A DNA stretch of 64,000 nt. Source: Mycobacterium sp. (lineage in GTDB: Bacteria > Actinomycetota > Actinomycetes > Mycobacteriales > Mycobacteriaceae). The stretch spans positions 1 through 64,000 of the forward strand of contig JAGYKK010000017.1 of the NCBI GenBank assembly GCA_018401645.1. Reading direction: 5' to 3'. How positions within the stretch are numbered: position 1 is the stretch's first letter; the number at the start of each line of letters is the position of its first letter. Shown one piece after another: positions 38,094-47,186 of this stretch. Below the pieces are notes generated by a model. It was not told the origin of the DNA, did no database searches, and was given only the letters and a program-made list of their open reading frames with translations. The translations under genes and the position numbers were made by a program.

Positions 38094-39662
38094 TTAAATC
38101 TCCCCGGAGTCGATTGCTTCCTTGACTTCCTGGGCGTGGGCGACCTGCTTGGCCGAGTAGCCGATAAACAGCGCCACCCCGCCAACGATCACCGCCACCG
38201 CGGCAACCCAGAGCAGTCCATAGGTGTAACCCTGATCCAAGGCGTTTAGTTGGTCGGGGTTCATCTTCTTCACCGGACCCGTGGTGCCGCCCAGATACAG
38301 CGTGCGGGAGGTGATTACTGCCTGAATGACCGCCAGTACGACGGGGCCACCGAGGTTCTGCAACATCAGCGCGATCGCCGAGACCGGGCCGATCTGATCA
38401 AAACCGACACCGGCGATGGCCGACACCGTCAACGGCACGACGATCATCCCGATGCCGAGGCCGCCGACGGTGATGGGAATAACCAGGTTCGGGAAGTAGG
38501 GGATATCTGCGTGCAGGGTGGACCCGTAAACCATGGCACCTAGAACCAGGACGCCGCCGGCGATGACCAGAACCCGAGGCGGGAAGTGTGCAACCAGTTG
38601 CGAGGACACAGCCAGACCGACGCCCAGTGCAATGACGAACGGGATGAAACCGATGCCGGCTCGCAGCGCGCTATATCCCATGATGTCCTGCACATACAGG
38701 CCGATCAGTACCGTCAGAGTGAACATCACCCCGCCGGCCAGGAAGATCGCGGCAAAGGTGGCCAAGCGGTTGCGGTCGCGGAACAGCTCGAAGGGCACGA
38801 CGGGGTTGATCGCGCTGCGTTCAACAACGACGAAGGCCGCGAAAGCCCCGATGGCGGTGATACCGGACATCAGGGTCAATGGCGCCAGCCAACCGTTCTC
38901 CGGCCCCTGCGTGAAGCCGAACACCGCCGCGGTGCAGGCCACCGTCGCCAACAGGGCACCGGCGGCGTCCAATTTCATCCGCTCGCGATGGGTCTCGCGA
39001 AGGTTGTGGTAGGCCAGATAGATCATCAGTAGGCCCAGCGGAACGTTGACCAGGAACGCGAGGCGCCAGGACAGCTCGGTCAGCGCCCCGCCGACGACGA
39101 GACCCAACACCGAGCCGATACCGGTCATGGCGGCGAACACCGCGGTCGCGGCGTTGCGGGCCGGACCCTTGGGAAAGGTGGTGGCGACCAGCGCCAGACC
39201 GGTGGGTGCGGCTATCGCGGCACCAACACCCTGGAGCAGCCTCGCCACCACCAAGGTGGTCTGGTCCCAGGCGATCCCGCACAGCACCGAGGCGATTGTG
39301 AACAGCGCGACGCCGACGATGAAGGTTCGCTTGCGCCCGATGGTGTCGCCGAGTCGCCCGCCCAGCAGCATCAAGCCGCCGAAGGTCAGAACGTAGGCGG
39401 TGATCACCCAGCTGCGGCCGGCATCGGAGAGGCTCAACTCTTCCTGGATCTTCGGCAGCGCCACGATGGCCACCGTGGAATCCATGGTGGCCAGCAACTA
39501 CATCCCGCCGATAGCGGCGATGGCCGAGATGAATCGCCGGGAGGGCAGCCAGGCCGGCAGCTGCGGAGCACCGCGGGGGCGAGACGGGCCGTTCTGATCG
39601 GAACCGCCGCGGCTCACCCGGGTGAGGGGCGCCGCGGGTTCAGCATCATCAAGTGCCGTCAT
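38094..39662 (-). CDS. efpA: EfpA MFS exporter with an in-frame amber stop near the N terminus
   Basis: 14-helix exporter, homologue of the essential M. tuberculosis EfpA (Rv2846c). From ATG 39662: MTALDDAEPAAPLTRVS, then LPAWLPSRRFISAIAAIGGM, then TAG at 39498-39500 where relatives have CAG (Gln in GGMQLLATMDST). The frame continues without shift: ATMDSTVAIVALPKIQEELS, LGGRLGDTIGRKRTFIVGVA, TFPKGPARNAATAVFAAMTG, FDQIGPVSAIALMLQNLGGP and HAQEVKEAIDSGEI. A TTG directly after the stop (39497) could restart translation but would cut helix 1. A single C-to-T change or a base-call error explains it. The cysG stop lies 33 bp upstream. Confidence 0.88.
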
Positions 39663-39695
39663 AGCGGCCTACCCTACAGTAATATTAAGAGGACT

Positions 39696-40919
39696 TTAAA
39701 GCCTAAAGGCGGCGACCGGGCCGATCACGATGATCGCCGGGGGTTTAATCCCCTGTTCACGGATTTTTTCGGCGACGTCGGCCAGCGTCGTCCGCAGCAC
39801 GCGTTCGCCCGTCCGGGTGCCCTGCTGGACCACCAGAACCGGCGTTTGGGCCGGTCGGCCGCCTTTACGCAGCACCTCGGCGAACAACTCAATGCGTTCG
39901 ACAGCCATCATCAGCACTAGCGTCCCGGTCAGTCGCGCCAACGCGTTCCAATTCACTAACGATTCGGGGTCTTGCGGCGAAAGATGGCCACTGACCACGA
40001 CGAATTCGTGATTCACCGCCCGCTGGGTCACCGGAACGCCGACCATCGCGGGTACCGCAATGGCGCTGGTCACACCGGGTACCACTGTGACCGGAATCCC
40101 AGCGGCTGCACAGGCGAGGACTTCCTCATAGCCGCGCGCGAACACGAACGGGTCGCCGCCTTTGAGGCGCACCACGAACTGCCCCGCCCGGGCCCGGGCG
40201 ATCAGGACCTCGTTGATGGCCTCCTGGGCCATCGCCCGGCCGTAGGGAATCTTGGCCGCGTCGATGATCTCGACGTCCGGAGACAGTTCGGCCAACAACT
40301 CCGGCGGTGCCAGCCGGTCGGCCACCACGACATCGGCCGAAGCCAACAACCGCCGGCCCCGCACCGTGATCAACTCGGGATCGCCGGGTCCGCCACCGAC
40401 CAGGGCCACTGAACCGGGCACCACATCCGAGGCCGTGGCGGCGACGAGATCCGGTTCGATGCGACCCTGGGCGAATGCCTCCCGGATCGCTGAGCGCACC
40501 GCCGCCGAGCGCCGGTGCTCTCCGCCGGCCAGTACCCCGACCATCAGGCCCCGGTAGTCGAACGATGCCGGAGTGACAGCGGTGCCCTCGCGTCCGGCGT
40601 CGGCCCGGACGCAGAAGATCCGCCGGCGCTCGGCCTCGGCCACGACGTCGAAGTTGACCTGCGGGTCGTCGGTTGCGGCGATTGCGTACCAGGCGCCGTC
40701 GAGGTCACCGTCGCGGTAGTCCCGCAGGGACAGGGTGATTCCGGGTTGCTGTTCGGCTAATGCCTCGACCGCCGGAGTGGCTGCCCGGGCGACGACGTGA
40801 ACGTCGGCGCCGTGCGAGATAAGAACCGGGACCCGGCGCTGTGCCACGGTGCCGCCCCCGATTACGACGACCTTCTTGCCGACCAGGCGAAGGCCGACAA
40901 GGTAGGCGTTCTCGTTCAC
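39696..40919 (-). CDS. cysG: Siroheme synthase (precorrin-2 dehydrogenase/uroporphyrinogen III methyltransferase)
   Basis: 407 residues. The N-terminal dehydrogenase/ferrochelatase half: [20 protein letters not shown] and FCVRADAGREGTAVTPASFD. The C-terminal methyltransferase half: VALVGGGPGDPELITVRGRR, LLASADVVVADRLAPPELL, VVRLKGGDPFVFARGYEEVL, GIPVTVVPGVTSAIAVPAMV, GVPVTQRAVNHEFVVVSGH. Converts uroporphyrinogen III into precorrin-2, sirohydrochlorin and siroheme for sulfite and nitrite reductases, and feeds cobalamin synthesis. Homologue of Rv2847c; next to cobB and cobO on the same strand. Confidence 0.94.
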   Translation of the reverse strand: MNENAYLVGLRLVGKKVVVIGGGTVAQRRVPVLISHGADVHVVARAATPAVEALAEQQPGITLSLRDYRDGDLDGAWYAIAATDDPQVNFDVVAEAERRRIFCVRADAGREGTAVTPASFDYRGLMVGVLAGGEHRRSAAVRSAIREAFAQGRIEPDLVAATASDVVPGSVALVGGGPGDPELITVRGRRLLASADVVVADRLAPPELLAELSPDVEIIDAAKIPYGRAMAQEAINEVLIARARAGQFVVRLKGGDPFVFARGYEEVLACAAAGIPVTVVPGVTSAIAVPAMVGVPVTQRAVNHEFVVVSGHLSPQDPESLVNWNALARLTGTLVLMMAVERIELFAEVLRKGGRPAQTPVLVVQQGTRTGERVLRTTLADVAEKIREQGIKPPAIIVIGPVAAFRL

Positions 40920-40928
40920 CGGGCGAGC

Positions 40929-42365
40929 CTAGTGAACGCGGTCCGGGTGAACCCCGTCGCGGTGGTCCCCGTCGCAGTGGTCCCCGTCGCAGTGGTCCCC
41001 GTCGCGGTGACCCGCGGCATGGTCGACAAACCGCCGGATCGCCTGCGACTGGGCAACCGGGTGGGTGTGCAGATACGACGCGTGTACCCCCGCCTGGACT
41101 GCCCCGTCGCCTGCCGGTTCGGCACCATTGCGGCGCAGCAACCAGGCCGGTTGAACCGGCCGGTCGAACTGCACGGCGGTGCGGTGAAACTCGTGACCGG
41201 TCACCCGGTGGCCCTCGTCGTACAGCGATGAATCCCCCGCCGCGACAGCATCCCGATACCCCAGCGTCAACCGTGGCGTGAACCGGGCCGAACCATCCAG
41301 CACCCCACACATCGGGTGACCGTCGAGTTCGGACATCAGGTACGTCAACCCACCGCACTCCGCGTGTACCGGGGCGTGGGTGGCCAGGGCACCGATCTGC
41401 CCACGCAGCACAGTGTTGGCGGAAAGTTGCTCGGGGTACTGCTCCGGGAAGCCGCCCGGCAGAACCAGTGCCGCGGTTCGTTCCGGCAGTTCCTCGGCCA
41501 GGGGATCGAAGGCCACCACCTGCGCACCGGCGGCCCGCAGGAGTTCGTCGTGCTCGGCGTAGCTAAAAGTGAAAGCCTTACCGGCCGCGACCGCCACCAC
41601 CGGTGCGCCCGCCACCGGTTCCCCCGTCGCATTCTCCGGTGACCATGCCCGGCCCGATACCGCGGATCCGGCCAGCGCGACGACAGCAGCCAGGTCGATG
41701 TGCCTCGACACCAGATCGGTCATCGCCGACACCGCCGCGGCCGCCTCGACTCCGTGTTCGGTGGCGGTCACCAACCCGAGGTGCCGTGACGGCAGCGCCA
41801 GTTCATCGTTGCGCGGCAACGCTCCCAACACCGGTACGCCGACCGCTTCGCACGCCTGCCGTAACACCTGTTCGTGGCGCTCGGAGCCCACCCGGTTGAG
41901 GATCACCCCGCCAATGCGGACGCCGCTGCGAAACGTTGAAAAACCATGCAGCACCGCCGCAATGGTCTGACTCTGCCCGCGCACATCGACGACCAGCAGC
42001 ACCGGAGCGCCCAACAGTTGAGCGACCTGCCCGGTGGAGCCGCGCGCCGGAAAACCGAACTGATCGTCGATGCGGCCGTCGAAAAGACCCATCACGCCCT
42101 CGATCACCGCGATATCGGCGCCGGCGGATCCGTATCGGTACAGCGGGCCGATCAGGTCCTCACCAACCATTACGGGGTCGAGATTTCGCCCCGGCCGGCC
42201 GGCCGCCAGTGCGTGGTAGCCGGGATCGATGAAATCCGGGCCGACCTTGAACGGCGCGACCCGCCTGCCCGCGCGGCGCAGCGCACCGATCAAACCCGTC
42301 GCGATGGTGGTCTTCCCGCTGCCGGAACAGGGGGCGCCGATGACAATGCCGGGGGTGCTCACCAC
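40929..42365 (-). CDS. cobB: Cobyrinic acid a,c-diamide synthase (hydrogenobyrinate type)
   Basis: 478 residues. The ATP-dependent amidotransferase has a P-loop APCSGSGKTTIATGLIGALR near residue 10, VIEGVMGLFDGRIDDQFGFP, and a glutaminase-like half with VLPGGFPEQYPEQLSANTVL, HAECGGLTYLMSELDGHPMC (catalytic Cys) and YDEGHRVTGHEFHRTAVQF. It amidates the a and c side chains of the corrin ring. Unusual: the last about 25 residues are His/Asp/Cys-rich repeats (GDHCDGDHCDGDHRDGVHP) encoded by a 15-bp minisatellite. cobO overlaps its start by 7 bp. Confidence 0.93.
   Translation of the reverse strand: MVSTPGIVIGAPCSGSGKTTIATGLIGALRRAGRRVAPFKVGPDFIDPGYHALAAGRPGRNLDPVMVGEDLIGPLYRYGSAGADIAVIEGVMGLFDGRIDDQFGFPARGSTGQVAQLLGAPVLLVVDVRGQSQTIAAVLHGFSTFRSGVRIGGVILNRVGSERHEQVLRQACEAVGVPVLGALPRNDELALPSRHLGLVTATEHGVEAAAAVSAMTDLVSRHIDLAAVVALAGSAVSGRAWSPENATGEPVAGAPVVAVAAGKAFTFSYAEHDELLRAAGAQVVAFDPLAEELPERTAALVLPGGFPEQYPEQLSANTVLRGQIGALATHAPVHAECGGLTYLMSELDGHPMCGVLDGSARFTPRLTLGYRDAVAAGDSSLYDEGHRVTGHEFHRTAVQFDRPVQPAWLLRRNGAEPAGDGAVQAGVHASYLHTHPVAQSQAIRRFVDHAAGHRDGDHCDGDHCDGDHRDGVHPDRVH
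40952..41011. repeat. 15-bp minisatellite encoding a His-Asp tail of CobB
   Basis: Four consecutive 15-bp units, CCCCGTCGCAGTGGT with one or two changes, at 40952-40966, 40967-40981, 40982-40996 and 40997-41011. On the minus strand they encode repeats of Asp-His-Cys/Arg-Asp-Gly. The array can change length by slippage without shifting the frame. Confidence 0.85.
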
Positions 42366-42994
42366 TCGATACCGCGCTGGCCCTTACGGCCGCCATCCAT
42401 CGGATGGGCGACCTTGGTCATCTCGGTCACCAGGTCGGCAACCCCGAGTAGACGCGGCGGGGCGTCGCGTCCGGTGATAACGACATGCTGGCAGCCGGGT
42501 CGGGCCAGCAGTGTGTCCACCACTTCTTCGACATCGATCCAGCCCCATTTCAACGGGTAGGTGAATTCATCGAGGACGTAGAAGTCGTGGCGTTGATCAG
42601 TGAGTCTCCGAGAGATTTCGGCCCAGCCGTCTGCGGCGGCGGTTGCGTGATCATCGCCCGCAGCCGTTGTTCCCGGCGACGGGCTCGCCGGACGCGCCCA
42701 GGACCAGCCGGCGCCCATCTTGTGCCACTGGACCGGACCGCCGATCCCCTCGTCGCTGTTCAGGCGGCCGAGTCGGGCGAAGACCGACTCCTCTCCGACT
42801 TTCCACTTGGCGCTTTTGACGAACTGGAAGACCCCGATATCCATGCCGACGTTCCACGCGCGCAGCGCCATACCGAAGGCAGCGGTGGACTTCCCCTTGC
42901 CGACACCGGTGTGCACCGCGAGCACCGCGGTGTTTCTTCTGGACTTGGTCGTCAGTCCGTCATCGGGAATGAACAGGGGTTGACCCTGAGGCAT
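42359..42994 (-). CDS. cobO: Cob(I)yrinic acid a,c-diamide adenosyltransferase
   Basis: 211 residues. CobA/CobO/BtuR fold: AVLAVHTGVGKGKSTAAFGM (P-loop read in the opposite sense to normal kinases), MDIGVFQFVKSAKWKVGEES, DFYVLDEFTYPLKWGWIDVE, and HVVITGRDAPPRLLGVADLV. Adds the 5'-deoxyadenosyl group of ATP to cobalt in corrinoids. Homologue of Rv2849c. Overlaps cobB and follows the Mg-chelatase gene by 27 bp, so all corrin genes here form one operon. Confidence 0.95.
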   Translation of the reverse strand: MPQGQPLFIPDDGLTTKSRRNTAVLAVHTGVGKGKSTAAFGMALRAWNVGMDIGVFQFVKSAKWKVGEESVFARLGRLNSDEGIGGPVQWHKMGAGWSWARPASPSPGTTAAGDDHATAAADGWAEISRRLTDQRHDFYVLDEFTYPLKWGWIDVEEVVDTLLARPGCQHVVITGRDAPPRLLGVADLVTEMTKVAHPMDGGRKGQRGIEW

Positions 42995-43021
42995 CGCCTG
43001 TCTCCTTCCTGGTCTGCACGA

Positions 43022-44896
43022 TCAGGCCGCACGACGTACCGCGCGTGCTAGATGGTCGGCGCGTAAGCGCTCCAGGCGCAGCACCGGCGCCCCAAGCCAG
43101 CCGGCGAGTTCGACCGCCAGGCCCAACCGGATATAGGACGTCTCACAATCCACTACCACCGCCGCAGCAGCTTCGGCGGCGAGTCGACTCGCTGCAATCC
43201 GACTGCGCCCTAACGGATCCGGTCCTCCTGTTGCTCGGCCATCGGTGAGCACGACCACGAGCGGACGACGCGTACGGTCCCGCGTTCGTTCACGCATCAC
43301 CACGTCTCGGGCCGTGAGCAGACCCTCGGCCAACGGCGTGGTTCCACCGGTGTCGAGCCGGGACAGACGTCGCGAGGCGGTGTGCGCCGATACCGTCGGC
43401 GGCAATACCAGGCGAGCGCCCTGTGAGCGGAAGGTAATGACGGCGACTTTGTCCCGGCGCTGATAGGCGTCGCGCAGCAGCGACAGCGCGGCCCCGGTGA
43501 CCGCGGCCATCCGATCCCGGGCGGCCATGGACCCGGAGGCGTCGACGACGAAGATCACCAGATTGCCCTCTTTGCCGATGCGAGCGGCGCGGCGGATGTC
43601 GGCGACCTCGGGGCGCAGTGGACCCGGACCGGCACCACGATTGGCGGCCGCGAGCAGTGTCGCGAAGAGGTGCACGCCATGGCCCTGTTCCGGAGTCGGA
43701 CTGGCACCCACCGTGGCACCGACGGAGTTACGTGCCGGCGAACGCCGGCCGACATGACCGTCGCCGACACCGGGCACCGTCAATGCACGAGTGCGAAACG
43801 ACGCCGCAGGAGGTGCCGACGGGCGGGTGGCTGATGACGAATTCTGCTGGCGACCCGAGCTTTCGGGAACAGCCGCCTGACCGCCACCGGGCGGATCCGG
43901 ATCCGGATCGGAATCGGACTGCGGCTCCGCGCCCGACTCCGGGTCGGCCGTCGCCGACGGGCCATCATCGGGGTCGGCCGTCGCCGAGAGGGCCTCATCG
44001 AGGTCGGCCGGGTCGATACCCGGGTCGTCGAAGGGATCCCGTCGCCGCCGGTGCGGCAGCGCGAGCTCAGCGGCAACCCGAATGTCCTCTTCGGCAACTG
44101 AATCAGCGCCTCGCCACGCAGCGTGCGCCACCGCTGTCCGCGCCAGAACCAGATCGGCGCGCATCCCGTCGACGTCGAAGGCCGCGCATAGCGCTGCGAT
44201 CCGATTCAACTCGCGATCGGACAACTCGACGTCGTCCACCCGAGCGCGGGCGGCAACGACCCTGGCGGCCAGGTCGGTGTCATCGCCGGCATACCGGCCG
44301 GCGAATCCGGCCGGGTCGGCCTCGTAGTCCAGCCGCCGGCGGATCACCGCAGTGCGTACCGGAACCTCACGGGAGGCGTGAACATCGACCGCCAGGCCGA
44401 ATCGATCCAGCAACTGCGGGCGAAGCTCTCCCTCTTCAGGATTCATGGTGCCGACCAGGACGAAACGCGACTCATGCGAATGCGACACGCCGTCGCGTTC
44501 GATGTGCACCCGGCCCATTGCCGCCGCGTCGAGAAGTACGTCGACCAGGTGATCGGGCAGCAGGTTGACCTCGTCGACGTAGAGCACGCCGCCGTGGGCG
44601 CGGGACAGTAGACCCGGAGAAAACGCATGCTCGCCATCGCGCAGCACCTTCTGCAGATCCAGCGATCCCACCACGCGATCCTCGGTGGCGCCGATCGGTA
44701 GTTCCACCAACGACGCGTCCGGGTCGGCCTCGCTGAGCACCGCGGCCAGTGCGCGGACCGTGGTCGACTTGGCGGTACCTTTCTCACCGCGGATGAGCAC
44801 CCCGCCGATCTCCGGGCGCACCGCACACAACAGCAACGCCAGGCGCAACTGATCGTGGCCGACGATGGCGCTGAACGGGTAACCCGGCGGTTTCAC
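43022..44896 (-). CDS. Magnesium/cobalt chelatase, fused I- and D-type subunits
   Basis: 624 residues from GTG 44896 ([19 protein letters not shown]), overlapping the acetyltransferase stop by 4 bp. The N-terminal AAA+ ChlI domain: [20 protein letters not shown] (Walker A), [20 protein letters not shown] (Walker B), [21 protein letters not shown] central acidic/proline-rich linker (about residues 320-400) leads to a C-terminal vWA domain with the MIDAS motif [17 protein letters not shown] and [12 protein letters not shown]. Rv2850c homologue; its place beside cobO and cobB supports cobalt insertion into hydrogenobyrinate, but a partner CobN is not in this window. Confidence 0.92.
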   Translation of the reverse strand: MKPPGYPFSAIVGHDQLRLALLLCAVRPEIGGVLIRGEKGTAKSTTVRALAAVLSEADPDASLVELPIGATEDRVVGSLDLQKVLRDGEHAFSPGLLSRAHGGVLYVDEVNLLPDHLVDVLLDAAAMGRVHIERDGVSHSHESRFVLVGTMNPEEGELRPQLLDRFGLAVDVHASREVPVRTAVIRRRLDYEADPAGFAGRYAGDDTDLAARVVAARARVDDVELSDRELNRIAALCAAFDVDGMRADLVLARTAVAHAAWRGADSVAEEDIRVAAELALPHRRRRDPFDDPGIDPADLDEALSATADPDDGPSATADPESGAEPQSDSDPDPDPPGGGQAAVPESSGRQQNSSSATRPSAPPAASFRTRALTVPGVGDGHVGRRSPARNSVGATVGASPTPEQGHGVHLFATLLAAANRGAGPGPLRPEVADIRRAARIGKEGNLVIFVVDASGSMAARDRMAAVTGAALSLLRDAYQRRDKVAVITFRSQGARLVLPPTVSAHTASRRLSRLDTGGTTPLAEGLLTARDVVMRERTRDRTRRPLVVVLTDGRATGGPDPLGRSRIAASRLAAEAAAAVVVDCETSYIRLGLAVELAGWLGAPVLRLERLRADHLARAVRRAA

Positions 44897-45348
44897 GGGC
44901 GCTGCGCCCGCAGCATGGGCACGTGCGGGATGCCGTCCTCGAGGAACTCGTCGCCGTCGACGGCGAAGCCGTGCCCGGAGTACATCTCGATCAGGTAGGT
45001 CTGGGCGTTGATCGCGCACCGGTGTCTGCCGACGTCGGCCAACGCGGCCCGGAGCAGACGAGTGGTGTGACCAAGGCCGCGCGCAGTCTGTTTGGTGCAC
45101 ACCCTGCCGATTCGGAACAGCTTGCGCCCGTCGGGATTTTCCTCGATCAGGCGCAGTGTCGCGATGACCTCACCCGAGGTTTCTTGGAGCCAGAAATGCC
45201 GGGTCTGGGCCGCCAGATCCCGGCCGTCGAGTTCCGGATAGGGGCAGGATTGCTCTACCACGAAAACCGCGACGCGCAGCCTCAACAATTCGTAGAGGGT
45301 CGCTGCATCGAGATCCTGTCCCCAGCAACGGCGAAGCGCACCCGTCAC
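44893..45348 (-). CDS. ElaA-like GNAT acetyltransferase
   Basis: 151 residues. The ElaA-type GNAT pattern: [60 protein letters not shown] (acetyl-CoA loop R-x-x-G-x-G-like) and [20 protein letters not shown]. Homologue of Rv2851c. Substrate unknown. Overlaps the chelatase start by 4 bp and may only be coupled to it for expression. Confidence 0.9.
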   Translation of the reverse strand: MTGALRRCWGQDLDAATLYELLRLRVAVFVVEQSCPYPELDGRDLAAQTRHFWLQETSGEVIATLRLIEENPDGRKLFRIGRVCTKQTARGLGHTTRLLRAALADVGRHRCAINAQTYLIEMYSGHGFAVDGDEFLEDGIPHVPMLRAQRP

Positions 45349-45427
45349 ATCGCTCCTTCACTGGCTCGTCGCCATACCCGTTCGGTCACGGACTGTCCGG
45401 CTAGGTTATCCCGGCTAAGGTGACGTC

Positions 45428-46408
45428 GTGACGGCAGTGCAGGCCGAGTGGACCGACGACGTCCTGTCCGGATACCGGCAGAGCACGCTGGCTCTGGGCG
45501 CCGACCCCGACGGCGAGGGTGAACTGTTCGCCACCCTGGTCCGCCGAGCCGATTCAACCCCTTCGACGTCGGTGGTGCTGGCGGTTCACGGCTATACCGA
45601 CTACTTCTTCAATACCGATCTGGCCGATTTTTTCGCCGGGCGAGGTTGGCGGTTCTATGGGTTGGATCTGGATCGATGTGGGCGTTCCTGGCGGGCGGGC
45701 CAGACCCCGCATTTCACCACTGACCTTGCTCGCTACGACCGGGAGTTGGAACGTGCGATGGCTGTCATCGCCGCCGAAAACCCGGCTTCCCGGGTGCTCA
45801 TGTACGGCCACTCGACCGGCGGCCTGGTGATGTCGCTGTGGCTGAACCGGGTGCGTGAGCGAGGCGAGACAGCTGCATTAGGTGTGGCCGGTCTGGTGCT
45901 CAACAGTCCGTTCCTCGATCTCAACGGACCGGCGATCCTGCGCACCCGGGCGACGTCGACGGCGATCGGCGCGGCATCGAGGGGACGCAAGACCCGGGTG
46001 GTCCGCGGCCCCGGTTCCGGCGGCTACGGGCTGACTCTGCATCAGGCCTACCACGGCGAATTTGACTACAACCTGGAATGGAAGCCGCTCGGTGGTTTCC
46101 CGGTGACCGTCGGGTGGATTCACGCCATTCGGCGCGGACAGGCCCGTCTGCATCGGGGACTGGACGTCGGGGTGCCCAACCTCGTGCTGCGCTCCGATCA
46201 CAGCGTCGCCGAGACCGCCGGGACCGAGGTGTTGCAACGCGGGGACGCCGTGCTCGACGTCGCGCACATCGCCCGCTGGGCGGGCTGTCTGGGCAACCGG
46301 ACCACCAGCGTGCCGGTCACCGACGCCAAGCATGATGTGTTCCTGTCCCTGGCCGAACCGCGCGCCGCCGCCTATGCCGAACTGGACCGCTGGCTCCGGA
46401 TTGGATGA
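45428..46408 (+). CDS. Alpha/beta hydrolase (serine aminopeptidase S33/monoacylglycerol lipase type)
   Basis: 326 residues from GTG 45428. VVLAVHGYTDYFFNTDLADF (oxyanion region), GWRFYGLDLDRCGRSWRAGQ, nucleophile elbow LMYGHSTGGLVMSLWLNR, LVLNSPFLDLNG, acid VLRSDHSVAETAG, and His in VPVTDAKHDVFLSLAEPR. Resembles Rv2854 of M. tuberculosis. Lipase or esterase activity is likely; substrate unknown. Divergent from the GNAT gene by 79 bp. Confidence 0.9.
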   Translation: MTAVQAEWTDDVLSGYRQSTLALGADPDGEGELFATLVRRADSTPSTSVVLAVHGYTDYFFNTDLADFFAGRGWRFYGLDLDRCGRSWRAGQTPHFTTDLARYDRELERAMAVIAAENPASRVLMYGHSTGGLVMSLWLNRVRERGETAALGVAGLVLNSPFLDLNGPAILRTRATSTAIGAASRGRKTRVVRGPGSGGYGLTLHQAYHGEFDYNLEWKPLGGFPVTVGWIHAIRRGQARLHRGLDVGVPNLVLRSDHSVAETAGTEVLQRGDAVLDVAHIARWAGCLGNRTTSVPVTDAKHDVFLSLAEPRAAAYAELDRWLRIG

Positions 46409-46462
46409 ATCTCGACCATCGCACGCTGGAACAAACCGCCGCTCGTACGCGACTATTAGGTC

Positions 46463-47176
46463 GTGGACTGCAACCTCGCCCGTGAGGCGCTGTCGGCACG
46501 GATCGACGGGGAGCGCGAACCCATCCCCGCCGTGCGCGTCGACGAGCACCTCAGCGCCTGCGAGCCGTGCCGTCAGTGGCACGCCGCGGCCGTCGAGCAG
46601 ACCCAGGAGCTGCGTCGCCTGGCAGGGCGTTCGCAGGTCGCCGCCGTTCCCCCGCTGCCACAAACACGTCGCGTGCGGCTACCAATTCGCGGCCTGCCCG
46701 CGATGACGTGGCGGCGATGGGCGCTGGCCGGGGTCGGAATCGTCCAGCTCGCCCTGGCGAGCGCCCAGGCACTCGGCGCCCATCTCGGAGTCCCGCACGC
46801 AGCCATGGGCGGGCACCTGCTCAACGAATCGACCGCGTGGTCGATGGCACTCGGTGTGGTGATGCTGGCTGCCGCGATCCGGCCCTCTGCCGCCGTCGGC
46901 CTCGCCGGGGTACTCGGGACCTTCGCCGCCGTTCTCTGCGTATACGTGATCAGGGACGCGGCGGCCGGATCCGTCACCACCGACCGCATCCTGAGCCACC
47001 TGCCGATAGTCGCCGGCGCGGTGCTGGCCTTCCTGGTGTGGCGCCAAGACCGCCCTGGTGACCCCCAACCACATTCCGATGAGCTGACCGATTCCACCGA
47101 AATCGTGTTGCCCGAGAACGCCTCTCGCGGCCGCCGCCGTGGCCACCTTCACCCGACCGACGGATCCGCCGCCTAG
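46463..47176 (+). CDS. Zinc-finger (zf-HC2) membrane protein, putative anti-sigma factor
   Basis: 237 residues. The N terminus has the anti-sigma zinc signature Cys3, His29-x3-Cys33-x2-Cys36 (DEHLSACEPCRQW), then four hydrophobic helices (RWALAGVGIVQLALASAQAL; WSMALGVVMLAAAIRP; GLAGVLGTFAAVLCVYVI; LPIVAGAVLAFLVW) and a charged tail. ZAS anti-sigma factors hold ECF sigma factors at the membrane and release them on stress. The nearest ECF sigma gene is sigC, 7.3 kb away in the same metal island, which makes it a candidate partner, though this is inference. Convergent with the DUF5134-like gene (10 bp apart). Confidence 0.82.
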   Translation: MDCNLAREALSARIDGEREPIPAVRVDEHLSACEPCRQWHAAAVEQTQELRRLAGRSQVAAVPPLPQTRRVRLPIRGLPAMTWRRWALAGVGIVQLALASAQALGAHLGVPHAAMGGHLLNESTAWSMALGVVMLAAAIRPSAAVGLAGVLGTFAAVLCVYVIRDAAAGSVTTDRILSHLPIVAGAVLAFLVWRQDRPGDPQPHSDELTDSTEIVLPENASRGRRRGHLHPTDGSAA

Positions 47177-47186
47177 TTTCCTTTCC

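Noticed and set aside
39498-39500. Programmed readthrough or an alternative amino acid at the efpA TAG
   Set aside because: No readthrough context or stem-loop is visible and amber recoding is not known in mycobacteria; a point change or base error is simpler.
36559-39662. One frameshifted MFS gene instead of two
   Set aside because: Both stretches carry the full set of 14 helices and separate C termini (AKQIATAQ and AKQVAHAQ), so they are two genes.
40952-41011. CRISPR-like array
   Set aside because: Units are 15 bp, contiguous, without spacers, in frame within cobB.
46409-46462. ECF promoter before the zinc-finger gene (GGAAC near 46429 and CGT near 46445)
   Set aside because: Spacing is only about 11 nt, too short for ECF sigma factors.
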